From NCBI RefSeq assembly GCF_039536325.1, contig NZ_BAAAYO010000006.1:248001-312000 (forward strand): a stretch of 64,000 nucleotides of DNA. The letters run 5' to 3'. The notes below the pieces were generated by a model. That model was not told where the DNA came from, ran no database searches, and saw nothing but the letters and a program-made list of their open reading frames with translations. Shown one piece after another: positions 51,905 to 59,870 of the stretch. The DNA is from Paenibacillus_AB hodogayensis. Lineage in GTDB: Bacteria > Bacillota > Bacilli > Paenibacillales > NBRC-103111. The stretch's first letter is position 1. The number at the start of each line of letters is the position of its first letter. Both the position numbers and the translations under genes were made by a program.

Positions 51905-52602
51905 CGCCGGCCCGGCCCCGGCCGTTTCATCGCGCGGAGGCGCTGCTTCGTTTGCGGATCGACTTGCAGCGATTCGGTCATTTTTTGCAATGCTTTGTTG
52001 TAAGTAAAGTCGTCCAGCGCAGGCCGGCCCTCCAAATAAGCGAGCGTCGGACCGGGAAGCTTGACGAAGCAGATGGACAGCGCCCAGGCTACCGCCATTT
52101 TGGCATAATACCCGTCGTGCCGGATGCCGTCCAGGAGACGCAGCACTTCCACAATATAATCCGGTTCGATGTAGTACATGAGCAGCATGACGACTCCAAA
52201 GCGGATATCGTATTCCCGGGGGGATGCCAAATAAGGCTGCAAAAAGGCCCACACCCGCTCCTTGTCGGACGCGGCGACCTTCAGCCCCGTACAAAAGCTG
52301 TCGCACACCGACCAATTGTCGATTTTGGGAACAAAATCCGCGATAAGGCGCAGCCACTCCTCCGTATCGGTCTTGATATAGCCGATGATCATTCCTTCCA
52401 GCATCGTTTCTTCGAACGAATCGTTCCCTTCCTGCCGCACGTAAGCGCGCCAGTCCTCTTTGACCAACTGCTTGGCCAGCTTGCGCAGCTGCGGCAGCCG
52501 TACGCCGAGCACATTGTCGATATTCGGAATCAACGCCGCGGAAAACCGCCGATACTCTTCGTCGGCCAGCTCCGCCAGCTGCCGCTTGATCGTCTTGTCC
52601 AC
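51901..52602 (-). CDS. DNA alkylation repair protein (AlkD-like)
   Basis: 233 residues of HEAT-like helical repeats: IPNIDNVLGVRLPQLRKLAK, IADFVPKIDNWSVCDSFCTG, then REYDIRFGVVMLLMYYIEPD, MAVAWALSICFVKLPGPTLA. The VPKIDNWSVCD segment with Asp/Trp residues is typical of AlkD-family DNA glycosylases that release bulky or cationic alkyl adducts. The start is GTG with GGGGAATGACG upstream. It lies 30 bases after the AlkA-like gene, so both are likely co-expressed. Confidence 0.9.
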   Translation of the reverse strand: MDKTIKRQLAELADEEYRRFSAALIPNIDNVLGVRLPQLRKLAKQLVKEDWRAYVRQEGNDSFEETMLEGMIIGYIKTDTEEWLRLIADFVPKIDNWSVCDSFCTGLKVAASDKERVWAFLQPYLASPREYDIRFGVVMLLMYYIEPDYIVEVLRLLDGIRHDGYYAKMAVAWALSICFVKLPGPTLAYLEGRPALDDFTYNKALQKMTESLQVDPQTKQRLRAMKRPGPGRR

Positions 52603-52632
52603 CCGTCATTCCCCCTTTGCTATCGGTACTGC

Positions 52633-53244
52633 CTATTCCGCTGCGATTTCCCACAGGTAGATGGACGCGACTGAGCCGTAAGGAGAATAGACGAGCCGAT
52701 ACTTCTCAAACTGCTCCCGGTCCAGGATGTCCAGACCATATAGCCTAATCATCCCGCGCCGGATAGCGATATCGCCCCAGCTGACCACATCCGTCCGGCC
52801 GAGCGCGTGGATCAGCATCATTTCCGCAGTCCATGCGCCGATCCCCTTCAAGCCCGTGAGCACGCGGATCACGTCCGCGTCCGGAAGCTCCCGCAGCGTC
52901 TCGATCGCGAACTCTCCCTGCTCGATTGCACAGGCGATCGCCCGGATGCACTCCGCCTTCTTCATCGTCACGCCGCAGCTTTGAATAGCTTCCGCCTGCT
53001 GCCCCGCCAAATTGCGCGGCGTAATAGCGCCGAGCTTGTCCTGCATGCGCTGCCGGATCGTCCGGGCCGCCTTGGCGGAGATCAACTGACTGACGATCGC
53101 ATAGACGAGCGCCGCGAATAGATCGGGCATGACCTCCCGCTCCACTTTGCCGATTCTTGCCATTGCCGCTCCAAGCTTGGCATCAGCGCGGGTCAAGTAG
53201 TCGACTTCCTTCTGCCCATAGCCAAAATGTTCGGTCGTCACCAT
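52633..53244 (-). CDS. DNA-3-methyladenine glycosylase II-like HhH-GPD protein
   Basis: 203 residues from the ATG at 53244 (AAGGAG 9 bases upstream; a longer frame to 53391 lacks a better site). The helix-hairpin-helix is GLKGIGAWTAEMML, and the catalytic Asp lies in VVSWGDIAIRRGMIRLYG, the pattern of AlkA/MAG-type glycosylases. It excises alkylated purines. It is somewhat shorter than E. coli AlkA because it lacks the N-terminal beta-domain. It is adjacent to the AlkD-like gene. Confidence 0.9.
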   Translation of the reverse strand: MVTTEHFGYGQKEVDYLTRADAKLGAAMARIGKVEREVMPDLFAALVYAIVSQLISAKAARTIRQRMQDKLGAITPRNLAGQQAEAIQSCGVTMKKAECIRAIACAIEQGEFAIETLRELPDADVIRVLTGLKGIGAWTAEMMLIHALGRTDVVSWGDIAIRRGMIRLYGLDILDREQFEKYRLVYSPYGSVASIYLWEIAAE

Positions 53245-53487
53245 CCGGACCAGCTCCTTTTCAATAGGTTCCAAAAACGGCTTAAGCCCATACTCTTCAT
53301 CATAACCGCTCCGCTTCCCGATGCAAGGACTGCCGCACAGGACAGCAAGATAGCGCAAGCGGTCTTCAGCCGGCTGATACCCGGAGCTCACGAGCTATGG
53401 AAAAATTGTCTTGAACCATTTTTTCATCACCGTTTGCCGCGTAAATGTGATAGGATTCGCATAGATGTTAAATGCGGGGGTGTCAGA

Positions 53488-54213
53488 TTGGACAAAACGC
53501 TTATTTCCTTTGATTCCGCGACCGTCCCCCTATCGATCCGGCCGTTGCTCGAGCATGCGGCCATCTATGACAGCAGCTGCTCGGAGAATGCCCGGACGCT
53601 GTTCGTGGACGGAACGGACAAAGCTTTTCTGAAAATCGCCCCAAAAGGCAGCCTCGAGCGGGAATACCGTATGAGCCTTTTCCTGTGCGGCCACGGCGTG
53701 GCGCCGAAGGCGATCGTCTACGAATCGGATTCGGACGGCGATTATTTGCTTACGGAAGCGGTCGCCGGCGAGGACGGTACGGCGGAAATGCACCAGGAAC
53801 AACCGGAACGGCTGGCTGCCGTATTCGGCGAATATTTGCGGATGCTGCATGCGTTGCCCGTCGACGGATGTCCTTATCCGAACCGCACCGCGGAAATGCT
53901 GGAGGAGCTGCGCGTGCAGGGGACAAGCTTCGTCCCTCCGCCCGGCAACCGCTACGTTCCCCAGGATCGGGTCGTGATCCATGGCGACTATTGTTTGCCC
54001 AATATTGTCATGGACCGCTTCGCATTCAAAGGATTTATCGACGTCGGCCAAGGCGGGATCGGCGACCGGCATTACGACTTGTATTGGGGCATTTGGACGC
54101 TCGGCTTTAATTTGCAAACCGACCGTTACCGCGACTTGTTTTTGGACGCCTACGGCAGACAGGACGTGGACCCCGAAGGGCTGGCCTACTTCACGCGGCT
54201 TAACAGCCTGTGA
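53488..54213 (+). CDS. APH(3')-like small-molecule phosphotransferase
   Basis: 241-residue kinase of the aminoglycoside phosphotransferase type. VVIHGDYCLPNIVMD (Brenner motif HGD-x4-N) and the metal Asp in FIDVGQGGIGDRHYDL are present, and the N-terminal lobe has FLKIAPKGSLEREYRMSLFL with the ATP-binding Lys. It could inactivate an aminoglycoside or phosphorylate another metabolite. The start is TTG at 53488 with GGGGGTG 5 bases upstream. Transcribed alone on the plus strand, ending in a bidirectional terminator. The 53245-53487 gap holds no other gene. Confidence 0.88.
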   Translation: MDKTLISFDSATVPLSIRPLLEHAAIYDSSCSENARTLFVDGTDKAFLKIAPKGSLEREYRMSLFLCGHGVAPKAIVYESDSDGDYLLTEAVAGEDGTAEMHQEQPERLAAVFGEYLRMLHALPVDGCPYPNRTAEMLEELRVQGTSFVPPPGNRYVPQDRVVIHGDYCLPNIVMDRFAFKGFIDVGQGGIGDRHYDLYWGIWTLGFNLQTDRYRDLFLDAYGRQDVDPEGLAYFTRLNSL

Positions 54214-54229
54214 AGCTGATCGCTCCAAA

Positions 54230-54270
54230 AAAATCCTGCATCGCCGCCGCAAAGGCAGGTGCAGGATTTT
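54230..54270. terminator. Bidirectional terminator
   Basis: AAAATCCTGCA (54230-54240) pairs perfectly with TGCAGGATTTT (54260-54270); T/A runs give T-tracts on both strands. It serves the convergent APH gene and the 99-residue protein gene. Confidence 0.88.
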
Positions 54271-54308
54271 CGTATCGCCTTGATTCCGGCGGCATGGACA
54301 TGAACTTC

Positions 54309-54608
54309 TTACTTCGCTTCGTATTCCCGGTTCGCCCGGTCCAGCATCGCTTTCCAGTCGGCGAAATCCGTTTCTCTCGCGACGTGCCGGTCAAACAGCT
54401 CGTCGGGAATATTTTTGATTTCATCCAGGGTGTCAGCCTGGAAGCTGCCTTTTTCCAAAAACGCCTGGAAGCTGGAAAAAGCGGAATGCTTGCTCATAAA
54501 CGTTTCGTGAAACAACTGATCCAACGTGACTTGGCCTTCCTGGATCGTCTTCTGGCCTTGCAATTCTTTCAGCAAATCATCAAAGGACATCGGCTTCTGC
54601 TTTCTCAG
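54309..54608 (-). CDS. Hypothetical 99-residue protein, probable CTG start
   Basis: No family recognised. The acidic, helical protein contains PMSFDDLLKELQGQKTIQEG and ELFDRHVARETDFADWKAML. The only well-placed ribosome binding site is AGGAG (54616-54620), 7 bases before CTG at 54608. A TTG at 54626 precedes that AGGAG, and the ATG at 54590 has no site. CTG initiation is therefore likely, or the start is the distal ATG with 93 residues. Single gene ending at the bidirectional terminator. Confidence 0.6.
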   Translation of the reverse strand: MRKQKPMSFDDLLKELQGQKTIQEGQVTLDQLFHETFMSKHSAFSSFQAFLEKGSFQADTLDEIKNIPDELFDRHVARETDFADWKAMLDRANREYEAK

Positions 54609-54677
54609 AGTACCACTCCTAAACAAGTTTTAACGATATTATAGCACACCATCCGGCCATTTGCTTGACCCGCGATT

Positions 54678-54702
54678 AAAAAAGGCGCCTTATGAGCGGC
54701 GC
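54678..54702 (-). terminator. Terminator of the repeat-tail protein gene
   Basis: Minus strand GCGCC (54702-54698), loop GCTCATAA, GGCGCC, then TTTTTTAATC. It lies 40 bases after the stop at 54744. Confidence 0.7.
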
Positions 54703-54743
54703 ACGGGCCGACTAGGCCAGGTGCCCAACGGGCGTTCAGCCTT

Positions 54744-55472
54744 TTACTTGACGGCGAGCGACGACCACGTCTGCTCGAGCCATTGCTCGAAATCCGCGCC
54801 CTTCTCGCCTTCGTACGCGTCGTACACGTCAAGCCGCATCTTGCTCAGCTTGAGCTTGAACTCCTCGAACGAGTGGCCTTCCGGCAAGCTTTTTTTAATT
54901 CTCGTCAAAATTTTCGCCGTCCCTTTGATCACTTCGCCTTTCTTCTTGGGCGGAAGCTGGACCGGCTCGCCGAACGCCTGAAGCTTGCGGAAGGCGGCTT
55001 CCTGCACCTGAAAGACCGAATCGCTGCTCAACCGGTACTTGAGCACGTCGATCACTTGCTCGCTTTTCCATTGACCGAGCTGCTCGACCGCCTGCAGACG
55101 CTCCCTCCAGCTGGACGTCCGGTTGGCAGCCGCTTTCAGCTGCTCATAGTCGGGGGGCAGTGCGCTTTCCTTGACGCTTCCTTTTGCCGCGCTTTTAACA
55201 GGACTATTAACAGGAGTCTTGGCAGCACTGTTAAAAGCGCCTTTAGGGGCTGCTTTAACAGCGCCTTTGGGGGCTGCTTTAACAGCGCCTTTCGGGTCTG
55301 CTTTAACAGCTCCCCTGGGGGCTGCTTTAACGGCTCCCTTGGGGGCTGCTTTAACAGCTCCCCTGGGGGCTGCTTTAAAGCTCTCTTTAGCGACGCCTCT
55401 AGCTCCGCCTCTAACGTTCCCGTTCCCTTTGGCGCGCGCTTGTCCGCGTTCTGTTTCTTTTCGTTTATCCAA
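54744..55472 (-). CDS. Hypothetical protein with histone-H1-like repeat tail and helical domain
   Basis: About 242 residues if the TTG at 55472 is used; an ATG at 55508 has no ribosome binding site. The N-terminal third is very basic and repetitive: six tandem octapeptides of type AAPKGAVK (AAPRGAVK, ADPKGAVK variants), then KTPVNSPVKSAAKGSVK. The remainder is a compact helical domain (LQAVEQLGQWKSEQVIDVLK, FQVQEAAFRKLQAFGEPV) resembling HEAT-like repeats. The tail looks like eukaryotic H1 or the AlgP-type KPAA proteins and would bind DNA or RNA electrostatically. Function unknown. Confidence 0.75.
   Translation of the reverse strand: MDKRKETERGQARAKGNGNVRGGARGVAKESFKAAPRGAVKAAPKGAVKAAPRGAVKADPKGAVKAAPKGAVKAAPKGAFNSAAKTPVNSPVKSAAKGSVKESALPPDYEQLKAAANRTSSWRERLQAVEQLGQWKSEQVIDVLKYRLSSDSVFQVQEAAFRKLQAFGEPVQLPPKKKGEVIKGTAKILTRIKKSLPEGHSFEEFKLKLSKMRLDVYDAYEGEKGADFEQWLEQTWSSLAVK
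55237..55380 (-). repeat. Six tandem 24-bp repeats coding the AAPKGAVK tail
   Basis: Six contiguous 24-base units fill exactly 144 bases (plus-strand units begin GCGCCTTT or GCTCCCCT and end TGCTTTAACA). Units 4 and 6 are nearly identical, indicating recent slippage or unequal exchange. They preserve the reading frame, so copy number can change without frameshift. Confidence 0.95.
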
Positions 55473-55647
55473 CCTTGTTCCATCTCCTCTACGCTCGTGA
55501 ACCCGCATTGCAAATTACGATGAATTCTACCATACCCGCGGACAATGTCAAGGTAAAGGATCGGGAACCCGTCAATGATCTTGGAAAATACGGCGGCAAA
55601 TCGAGGCTGCGATGACTCTTTGCTTCTGCAATCGCGCTTAAACGCTA

Positions 55648-55684
55648 AAACCGCTCTATGCCGGGGATAAGCGCAGAACGGTTT
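55648..55684 (-). terminator. Terminator after the VOC gene
   Basis: AAACCGCTCT (55648-55657) pairs with AGAACGGTTT (55675-55684), one mismatch; TTTTAG follows on the minus strand. It lies 26 bases after the stop at 55711. Confidence 0.55.
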
Positions 55685-55710
55685 CATAGCGCCTATCGGC
55701 TCGCAAACGG

Positions 55711-56091
55711 CTAGTTCAATCGGTGCACCATTTCATACGCGTTGCCGCAAGGGTCTTGGAAGTAGACGGCATAATAGGTCGGGCTGATCGGAAACAGCCG
55801 CGGACCGTCGGTAATCGTCCCTCCGTTGTCCCGTACAAGCGCAGCGATGCGGTCGACCTCTTCGCGGTCTTCGGCCCAGAAGCCGATCAGATTGCCGTTC
55901 GGGGTATGGCTGCGGTCTTCGGTGATGGCGAAGTAAGGCACGCTCGGCAGCTCTCCTTGAGCCGCGAACACCTTCCAACGCTCGGAGTGGTACGAGATCG
56001 TGAACCCCAGAGCGTGAAGCAGCTTCTCGTAAAACAGGCTGACCTTCTCCCAATCGTCGACCCGCAGATCGATATGGCTGAATTTGTTCAT
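55711..56091 (-). CDS. VOC (glyoxalase) family protein
   Basis: 126 residues: MNKFSHIDLRVDDWEKVSLF, YFAITEDRSHTPNGNLIGFW, VDRIAALVRDNGGTITDGPR, and YYAVYFQDPCGNAYEMVHRL with the terminal Glu/His pattern of metal-binding VOC proteins. Substrate unknown. The ATG at 56091 has GGAGG 7 bases upstream and overlaps the SRPBCC gene's stop in an ATGA arrangement; both are one transcript. Confidence 0.85.
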   Translation of the reverse strand: MNKFSHIDLRVDDWEKVSLFYEKLLHALGFTISYHSERWKVFAAQGELPSVPYFAITEDRSHTPNGNLIGFWAEDREEVDRIAALVRDNGGTITDGPRLFPISPTYYAVYFQDPCGNAYEMVHRLN

Positions 56092-56699
56092 CGAACAGCC
56101 TCCTTGCGGTTTTGAATGGCGGTCAGCACATCGTCCCAGAATCGCTTCATAATGTCTCTCATGTAGACGTCCTCCAGCATTTCCTGGTGAAGCGCGATGG
56201 TCGTTTTGCCCGATTTGGCGGCCAGCACATAAAGTTGCAGCCGCGACGGCTCGTCCCATTCCGGACGTTTCCACGTCATCCGCAGCTTCCGCAAAGGCTC
56301 GACGACGGTGATTTTACCGGACACGCCTTCCTTCGATTCAAACGAATGCCCTACCTGCAAAGGAAGCGAGTCCATCGTCCCGATCCATAGCGCTAAGCCC
56401 TCCGGCGACAACAGAAGCTGCCATGCTTCCGCTACGCTCATCGCCACCGTCTTGCGAACCCCGATCTGCACGCCGGCATCCTTCGTCACCCCGGTGGGCG
56501 TGCGGCCCATCAACTGCCCGTACATCGTCGCCAGCCATTCCGCCCATTCCGCCGAAACCCGACGCTCGTCGATCAGATGATTGCGGATTTGCTCGTGAGA
56601 CCATAGCGGTCCGACCGTCTTCCCCAGCTCCGCGGCCCAATGCTCCCACGTGCTTCCCGTCGCTTCCCGTACCGCCTGTTTAAACTGAGAACCCGGCAT
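56088..56699 (-). CDS. SRPBCC/AHSA1-like protein with N-terminal DUF4287-type region
   Basis: 203 residues. Residues 1-75 (EATGSTWEHWAAELGKTVGP, then WSHEQIRNHLIDERRVSAEW) look like the small DUF4287-type helical region; residues 80-200 form an SRPBCC fold (VRKTVAMSVAEAWQLLLSPE, SGKITVVEPLRKLRMTWKRP, and TIALHQEMLEDVYMRDIMKR). Such proteins bind small hydrophobic ligands. It is encoded upstream of and overlaps the VOC gene. Preceded by the WYL regulator gene with a 69-base gap. Confidence 0.82.
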   Translation of the reverse strand: MPGSQFKQAVREATGSTWEHWAAELGKTVGPLWSHEQIRNHLIDERRVSAEWAEWLATMYGQLMGRTPTGVTKDAGVQIGVRKTVAMSVAEAWQLLLSPEGLALWIGTMDSLPLQVGHSFESKEGVSGKITVVEPLRKLRMTWKRPEWDEPSRLQLYVLAAKSGKTTIALHQEMLEDVYMRDIMKRFWDDVLTAIQNRKEAVR

Positions 56700-56768
56700 T
56701 TCGTTGCCTCCTCATCGGTTATGACATTCATTATATAACCGAAACCCTGACAAAACAGGCCAGCGTTT

Positions 56769-57743
56769 CTACAGGTCCGCCCGATAATAATCGAGCAGCG
56801 ACGCGGCGATATCGGCCAAGCAAGCTTGCAGCTCCCGCGGTTCGCAAACCCGGATCGTTCCTCCGAAGGAAAGCAAATAATACGGCATCTGCGTATAAAG
56901 CTGCGCTTCCTCCATGCGAAAATGGGCGCTGCCCGCCGTCCGCTCCACCAGGGCATGCCCCCATAGCCAATGTGCGGCTATATCATCCAACGCTTGCGGA
57001 CTCCCCTCGATACGCACCGAGACGAGCCGGTCCTCCTCCTCCGAGCCCGCTTCGGGCAGCAGCCCGTCCAGCAGAAAGGCGCGGGCGGAAAACTGCGGCG
57101 GCCGCCGGAATTCCAGCTCCGTGTCCCCGATGCTTCCCATACGGTCGACGCGGAAGCTGCGTATCGCCTCCCTCAACCGGCAATACCCGACGACATACCA
57201 TTTGCTTTTCCAATAGACGAGTCCGTACGGATCGATAGTACGCTCGCGCAGCGGGCCGTCGTAACCGCTGCGGTAGCCGATAACGAGGCTCGTCTGCCGC
57301 TCGACGGCGCTATCGATCCGGGACAGCATCTCCGCAAGCGCGGGGGCGGTCGGCGGATGGATCGCCTCCATACTGGTTTCCTGACGCTCCAGCGCTTCAA
57401 GCTGGCGGGGATTCGAATATCGCTTGATTTTGGCGACGGCCCTTTCGAGCGCCTCCAAGTCCGGGTAACCGGCCTCACGCGCGAACGCCGCCGCCTGCAC
57501 GAGCGATTTTTGCTCATCGAGGTCAAAAAACAGCGGTTCCAGCTTGACCGAATCGGGAATGGAGTATCCGCCGTCTCTGCCCGGTTCGGCGACGATCGGC
57601 ACCCCACTAACGCACAGCGCGTCAATATTGCGGTAAACGGTGCGGATATGCAGCTCCAGCTCCTCTGCCAACTCCCGGGCCGTCACCCTCCCCCGCGATT
57701 TCAGCAGCCATAATATTGCGAGCATATTGTCCGCTTTCGCCAT
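56769..57743 (-). CDS. WYL-domain transcriptional regulator (DeoR/YafY type)
   Basis: 324 residues. The N-terminal winged helix is HTH_11-like: ADNMLAILWLLKSRGRVTAR, ELEIRTVYRNIDAL-type ELHIRTVYRNIDALCVSGVP. The WYL domain is at about 150-240: TIDPYGLVYWKSKWYVVGYC, LREAIRSFRVDRMGSI. The C-terminal WCX extension follows to the end. It probably controls the SRPBCC-VOC pair. The start at 57743 follows GGGGAGGTG by 10 bases. It lies on the same strand as the epimerase-like gene. Confidence 0.9.
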   Translation of the reverse strand: MAKADNMLAILWLLKSRGRVTARELAEELELHIRTVYRNIDALCVSGVPIVAEPGRDGGYSIPDSVKLEPLFFDLDEQKSLVQAAAFAREAGYPDLEALERAVAKIKRYSNPRQLEALERQETSMEAIHPPTAPALAEMLSRIDSAVERQTSLVIGYRSGYDGPLRERTIDPYGLVYWKSKWYVVGYCRLREAIRSFRVDRMGSIGDTELEFRRPPQFSARAFLLDGLLPEAGSEEEDRLVSVRIEGSPQALDDIAAHWLWGHALVERTAGSAHFRMEEAQLYTQMPYYLLSFGGTIRVCEPRELQACLADIAASLLDYYRADL

Positions 57744-57846
57744 CGTTTCTCGGCACCTCCCCAACATAAGCCGTCAAGCCGTTTTCTTCTAGGATACCGC
57801 GTTGCCCCGTCGACAGCTTGTGCTTGTCCCACGTGAGTCGGACTTC

Positions 57847-58539
57847 TCAGGCTTTGGCAAGCGCGGCGATATCGACGTTTTCCAGAACCGGCTTTTCGTA
57901 GCCCCGGCCGACGGTATGTATCATCGCCAGCCCCAGCTCGCGCAAGGAAATGACATACCGCGGCATAAACCGGCGCAGCGCGGGGTACATCCACATGAAC
58001 GCCTTGTAATAACCGTGCGTGTTGCGAAGCCCTGGCGTAGGGTGGATATAGCCCGGCCGAAACATATACGCTCCTCCGAAAGGGAGCCGGAGAAGTTTGT
58101 TCTCCGTCCTGCCCTTGACCCGCGCCCACATGCTTCTGCCGCGCTCGGTACTGTCCGTGCCGTTTCCGGTCACATAGCAGAATACCATCCCGGGATTCAA
58201 CCCGCATAGCAGTTCCGCCACGGAAACGGTTAAATCGTACGTAACCCGGGTGTACGCCTCTTCCGTCATCCCCACCGACGAGACGCCCAGGCAGAAGAAG
58301 CACGCATTGTAGCCGCTCAGACGCGCGGCCGCAGCCGATAGATCGAATAAATCCGGCTGGACATGCTCCTCCAGCTTCGGATGGGTTACCCCGCACGGCT
58401 TGCGGCCGAGCACGAGCACCCGCTCCACATCGGGATGCCGCAAACATTCGTGTAATACCCCTTCTCCCACCATCCCCGTCACGCCCGTTACGATGACGCG
58501 GATTTTCTTCTTCTCCTGCCCGTCAGAAGCCATGTCCAT
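57847..58539 (-). CDS. NAD(P)-binding epimerase/atypical SDR protein
   Basis: 230 residues. N-terminal Rossmann: VIVTGVTGMVGEGVLHECLR, RVLVLGRKP, then CFFCLGVSSVGMTEEAYTRV and FCYVTGNGTD, ending with PRYVISLRELGLAMIHTVGR. This is the pattern of HTATIP2-like or oxidoreductase-like atypical SDRs encoded widely in bacteria; the active-site residue set is incomplete (no Y-x3-K seen). Two ATGs (58539, 58533) are equally possible. A promoter-like TTGCAC-N16-TATGAT lies upstream. Confidence 0.8.
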   Translation of the reverse strand: MDMASDGQEKKKIRVIVTGVTGMVGEGVLHECLRHPDVERVLVLGRKPCGVTHPKLEEHVQPDLFDLSAAAARLSGYNACFFCLGVSSVGMTEEAYTRVTYDLTVSVAELLCGLNPGMVFCYVTGNGTDSTERGRSMWARVKGRTENKLLRLPFGGAYMFRPGYIHPTPGLRNTHGYYKAFMWMYPALRRFMPRYVISLRELGLAMIHTVGRGYEKPVLENVDIAALAKA

Positions 58540-58588
58540 CCCCGTTTCCCCGCTTTCTTAATCGCTTATCGCGTCCTTGTCTCCTTTC

Positions 58589-58616
58589 ATCATATACGAT
58601 CATAGGTTTCGTGCAA
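58589..58616 (-). promoter_or_regulatory. Predicted sigma-A promoter of the epimerase-like gene
   Basis: Minus strand TTGCAC (58616-58611), 16 bases, TATGAT (58594-58589). It is 50 bases upstream of the start codons and directly downstream of the ptmE-like gene. Confidence 0.5.
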
Positions 58617-58644
58617 AATGATTCCGATTTTCGGCCTCGGCAAG

Positions 58645-59700
58645 CTATTTGAACACCTTCCCGTATTCGACGTTCGCTTTATGAAAATCGTCCAGTCGGC
58701 CGATATCGAGCCAATATTCGCGAATGGGGAAGGCGCAGGCGGGCAGCTTGTTGTCGATCAGCCGTTCGAACAGGGCGGGCATGTCATAATAGCTGTCCGT
58801 GGGAATCAGCCCTAGGACGGAAGGCTCCAGCACGTAGATGCCGGCACTGACCAGCGAGCGCCGCACCGGCTTCTCTTCAATGGAAAGAAGCCGCTGCCGG
58901 TCGACATGGACGACGCCGTACGGGATCTGATAGTCGAACTCGCGCACGCCCATCGTGCCGACGGCCTGCGCCTCCTCGTGAAAGTCGAGCAGCCGACTGA
59001 CGTTGACCTTCGTCAGCAGGTCGCCGTTCATGACGATAAACGGCTCGGCCGGCCTCTCCGTGATCAGGCTTAACGCGCCGGCCGTGCCGAGCGGCTTCTC
59101 CTCGACGATATACCGGATCGTCGCCCCCCAGCGGGAGCCGTCGCCGAAATAGTTCTGGATCATATCCGGCTTGTAGTGCACCGATATATAGAAACGAGAA
59201 AGTCCGCAATCGAGAAAGTGCTGCATGATCGTTTCCAGAATAGGCTTCTCCCCGACCTTCAGCAAGGGCTTCGGGCAATGATCGGTAAGGGGGCGCAGCC
59301 TCCGGCCGAGCCCTCCGGCCATCAGCACGACCCAATTCGTTCTCGGCGCTTCGCCATGAAGGAAGCCGTCGATCGTTTCCAGTCCGATCAATCGCCCCGC
59401 TTCGTCGACAATCGGGATTTGCCGGATTTTTTTCATTTTCATCGTCTGCAGCAGGCTGTCCTTTCCCTCGCTCGCTTCGGAGACGACCGGGCTTGCATTC
59501 ATGATGTGGCTGACCGGGTCGTGCATGGACAGCCCCTTCAGCATGCCGCGGCGTATATCTCCGTCGGTAACGGTGCCGAGCAGCTTCATCTGCGCGTCGA
59601 CCACCAGCGCGATCTGCCGCGCATTGTCGTCGATCACGCGAATCGTTTGATGAATGGTGGCATCCGGCGCAACAAGCAGCTTCGACCAAAAACCGTTCAT
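58645..59700 (-). CDS. CBS-domain nucleotidyltransferase (PtmE-like, probable GlcN-1-P guanylyltransferase)
   Basis: 351 residues. Two CBS motifs (residues 8-115: ALVVDAQMKLLGTVTDGDIRR, and RQIPIVDEAGRLIGLETIDG) precede a nucleotidyltransferase domain: MAGGLGRRLRPLTDHCPKPL, then FIVMNGDLLTKVN with the metal Asp, and SAGIYVLEP. This CBS-plus-transferase layout is that of PtmE, which starts the GDP-linked legionaminic acid route by making GDP-glucosamine. It is the last gene of the nonulosonate operon, 170 bases after legI. Start at 59700 after GGAAGGGGC. Confidence 0.85.
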   Translation of the reverse strand: MNGFWSKLLVAPDATIHQTIRVIDDNARQIALVVDAQMKLLGTVTDGDIRRGMLKGLSMHDPVSHIMNASPVVSEASEGKDSLLQTMKMKKIRQIPIVDEAGRLIGLETIDGFLHGEAPRTNWVVLMAGGLGRRLRPLTDHCPKPLLKVGEKPILETIMQHFLDCGLSRFYISVHYKPDMIQNYFGDGSRWGATIRYIVEEKPLGTAGALSLITERPAEPFIVMNGDLLTKVNVSRLLDFHEEAQAVGTMGVREFDYQIPYGVVHVDRQRLLSIEEKPVRRSLVSAGIYVLEPSVLGLIPTDSYYDMPALFERLIDNKLPACAFPIREYWLDIGRLDDFHKANVEYGKVFK

Positions 59701-59870
59701 GATAGCGCCCCTTCCGTTACAAAGTCAGAGCCGATCTCGGCAAGCACCGCGGTCCCTTAAGGCGTAAAGCTGATCGAACGATACGCCGCCTGCTGCGCTG
59801 AAGGCACGATTCGTTCTCGAATACCGTGCAAGGCCTGTCTTCATCGTACGGACAGACCGGGCCATCGCGG

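Noticed and set aside
55237..55380. CRISPR array
   Set aside because: Units are contiguous 24-mers without spacers and lie within a coding frame.
55136..55687. Alternative frame through the 24-bp repeats (LKQPPGEL repeats)
   Set aside because: Any frame through tandem 24-base repeats looks repetitive. It lacks a spaced ribosome binding site and does not continue into the conserved helical domain.
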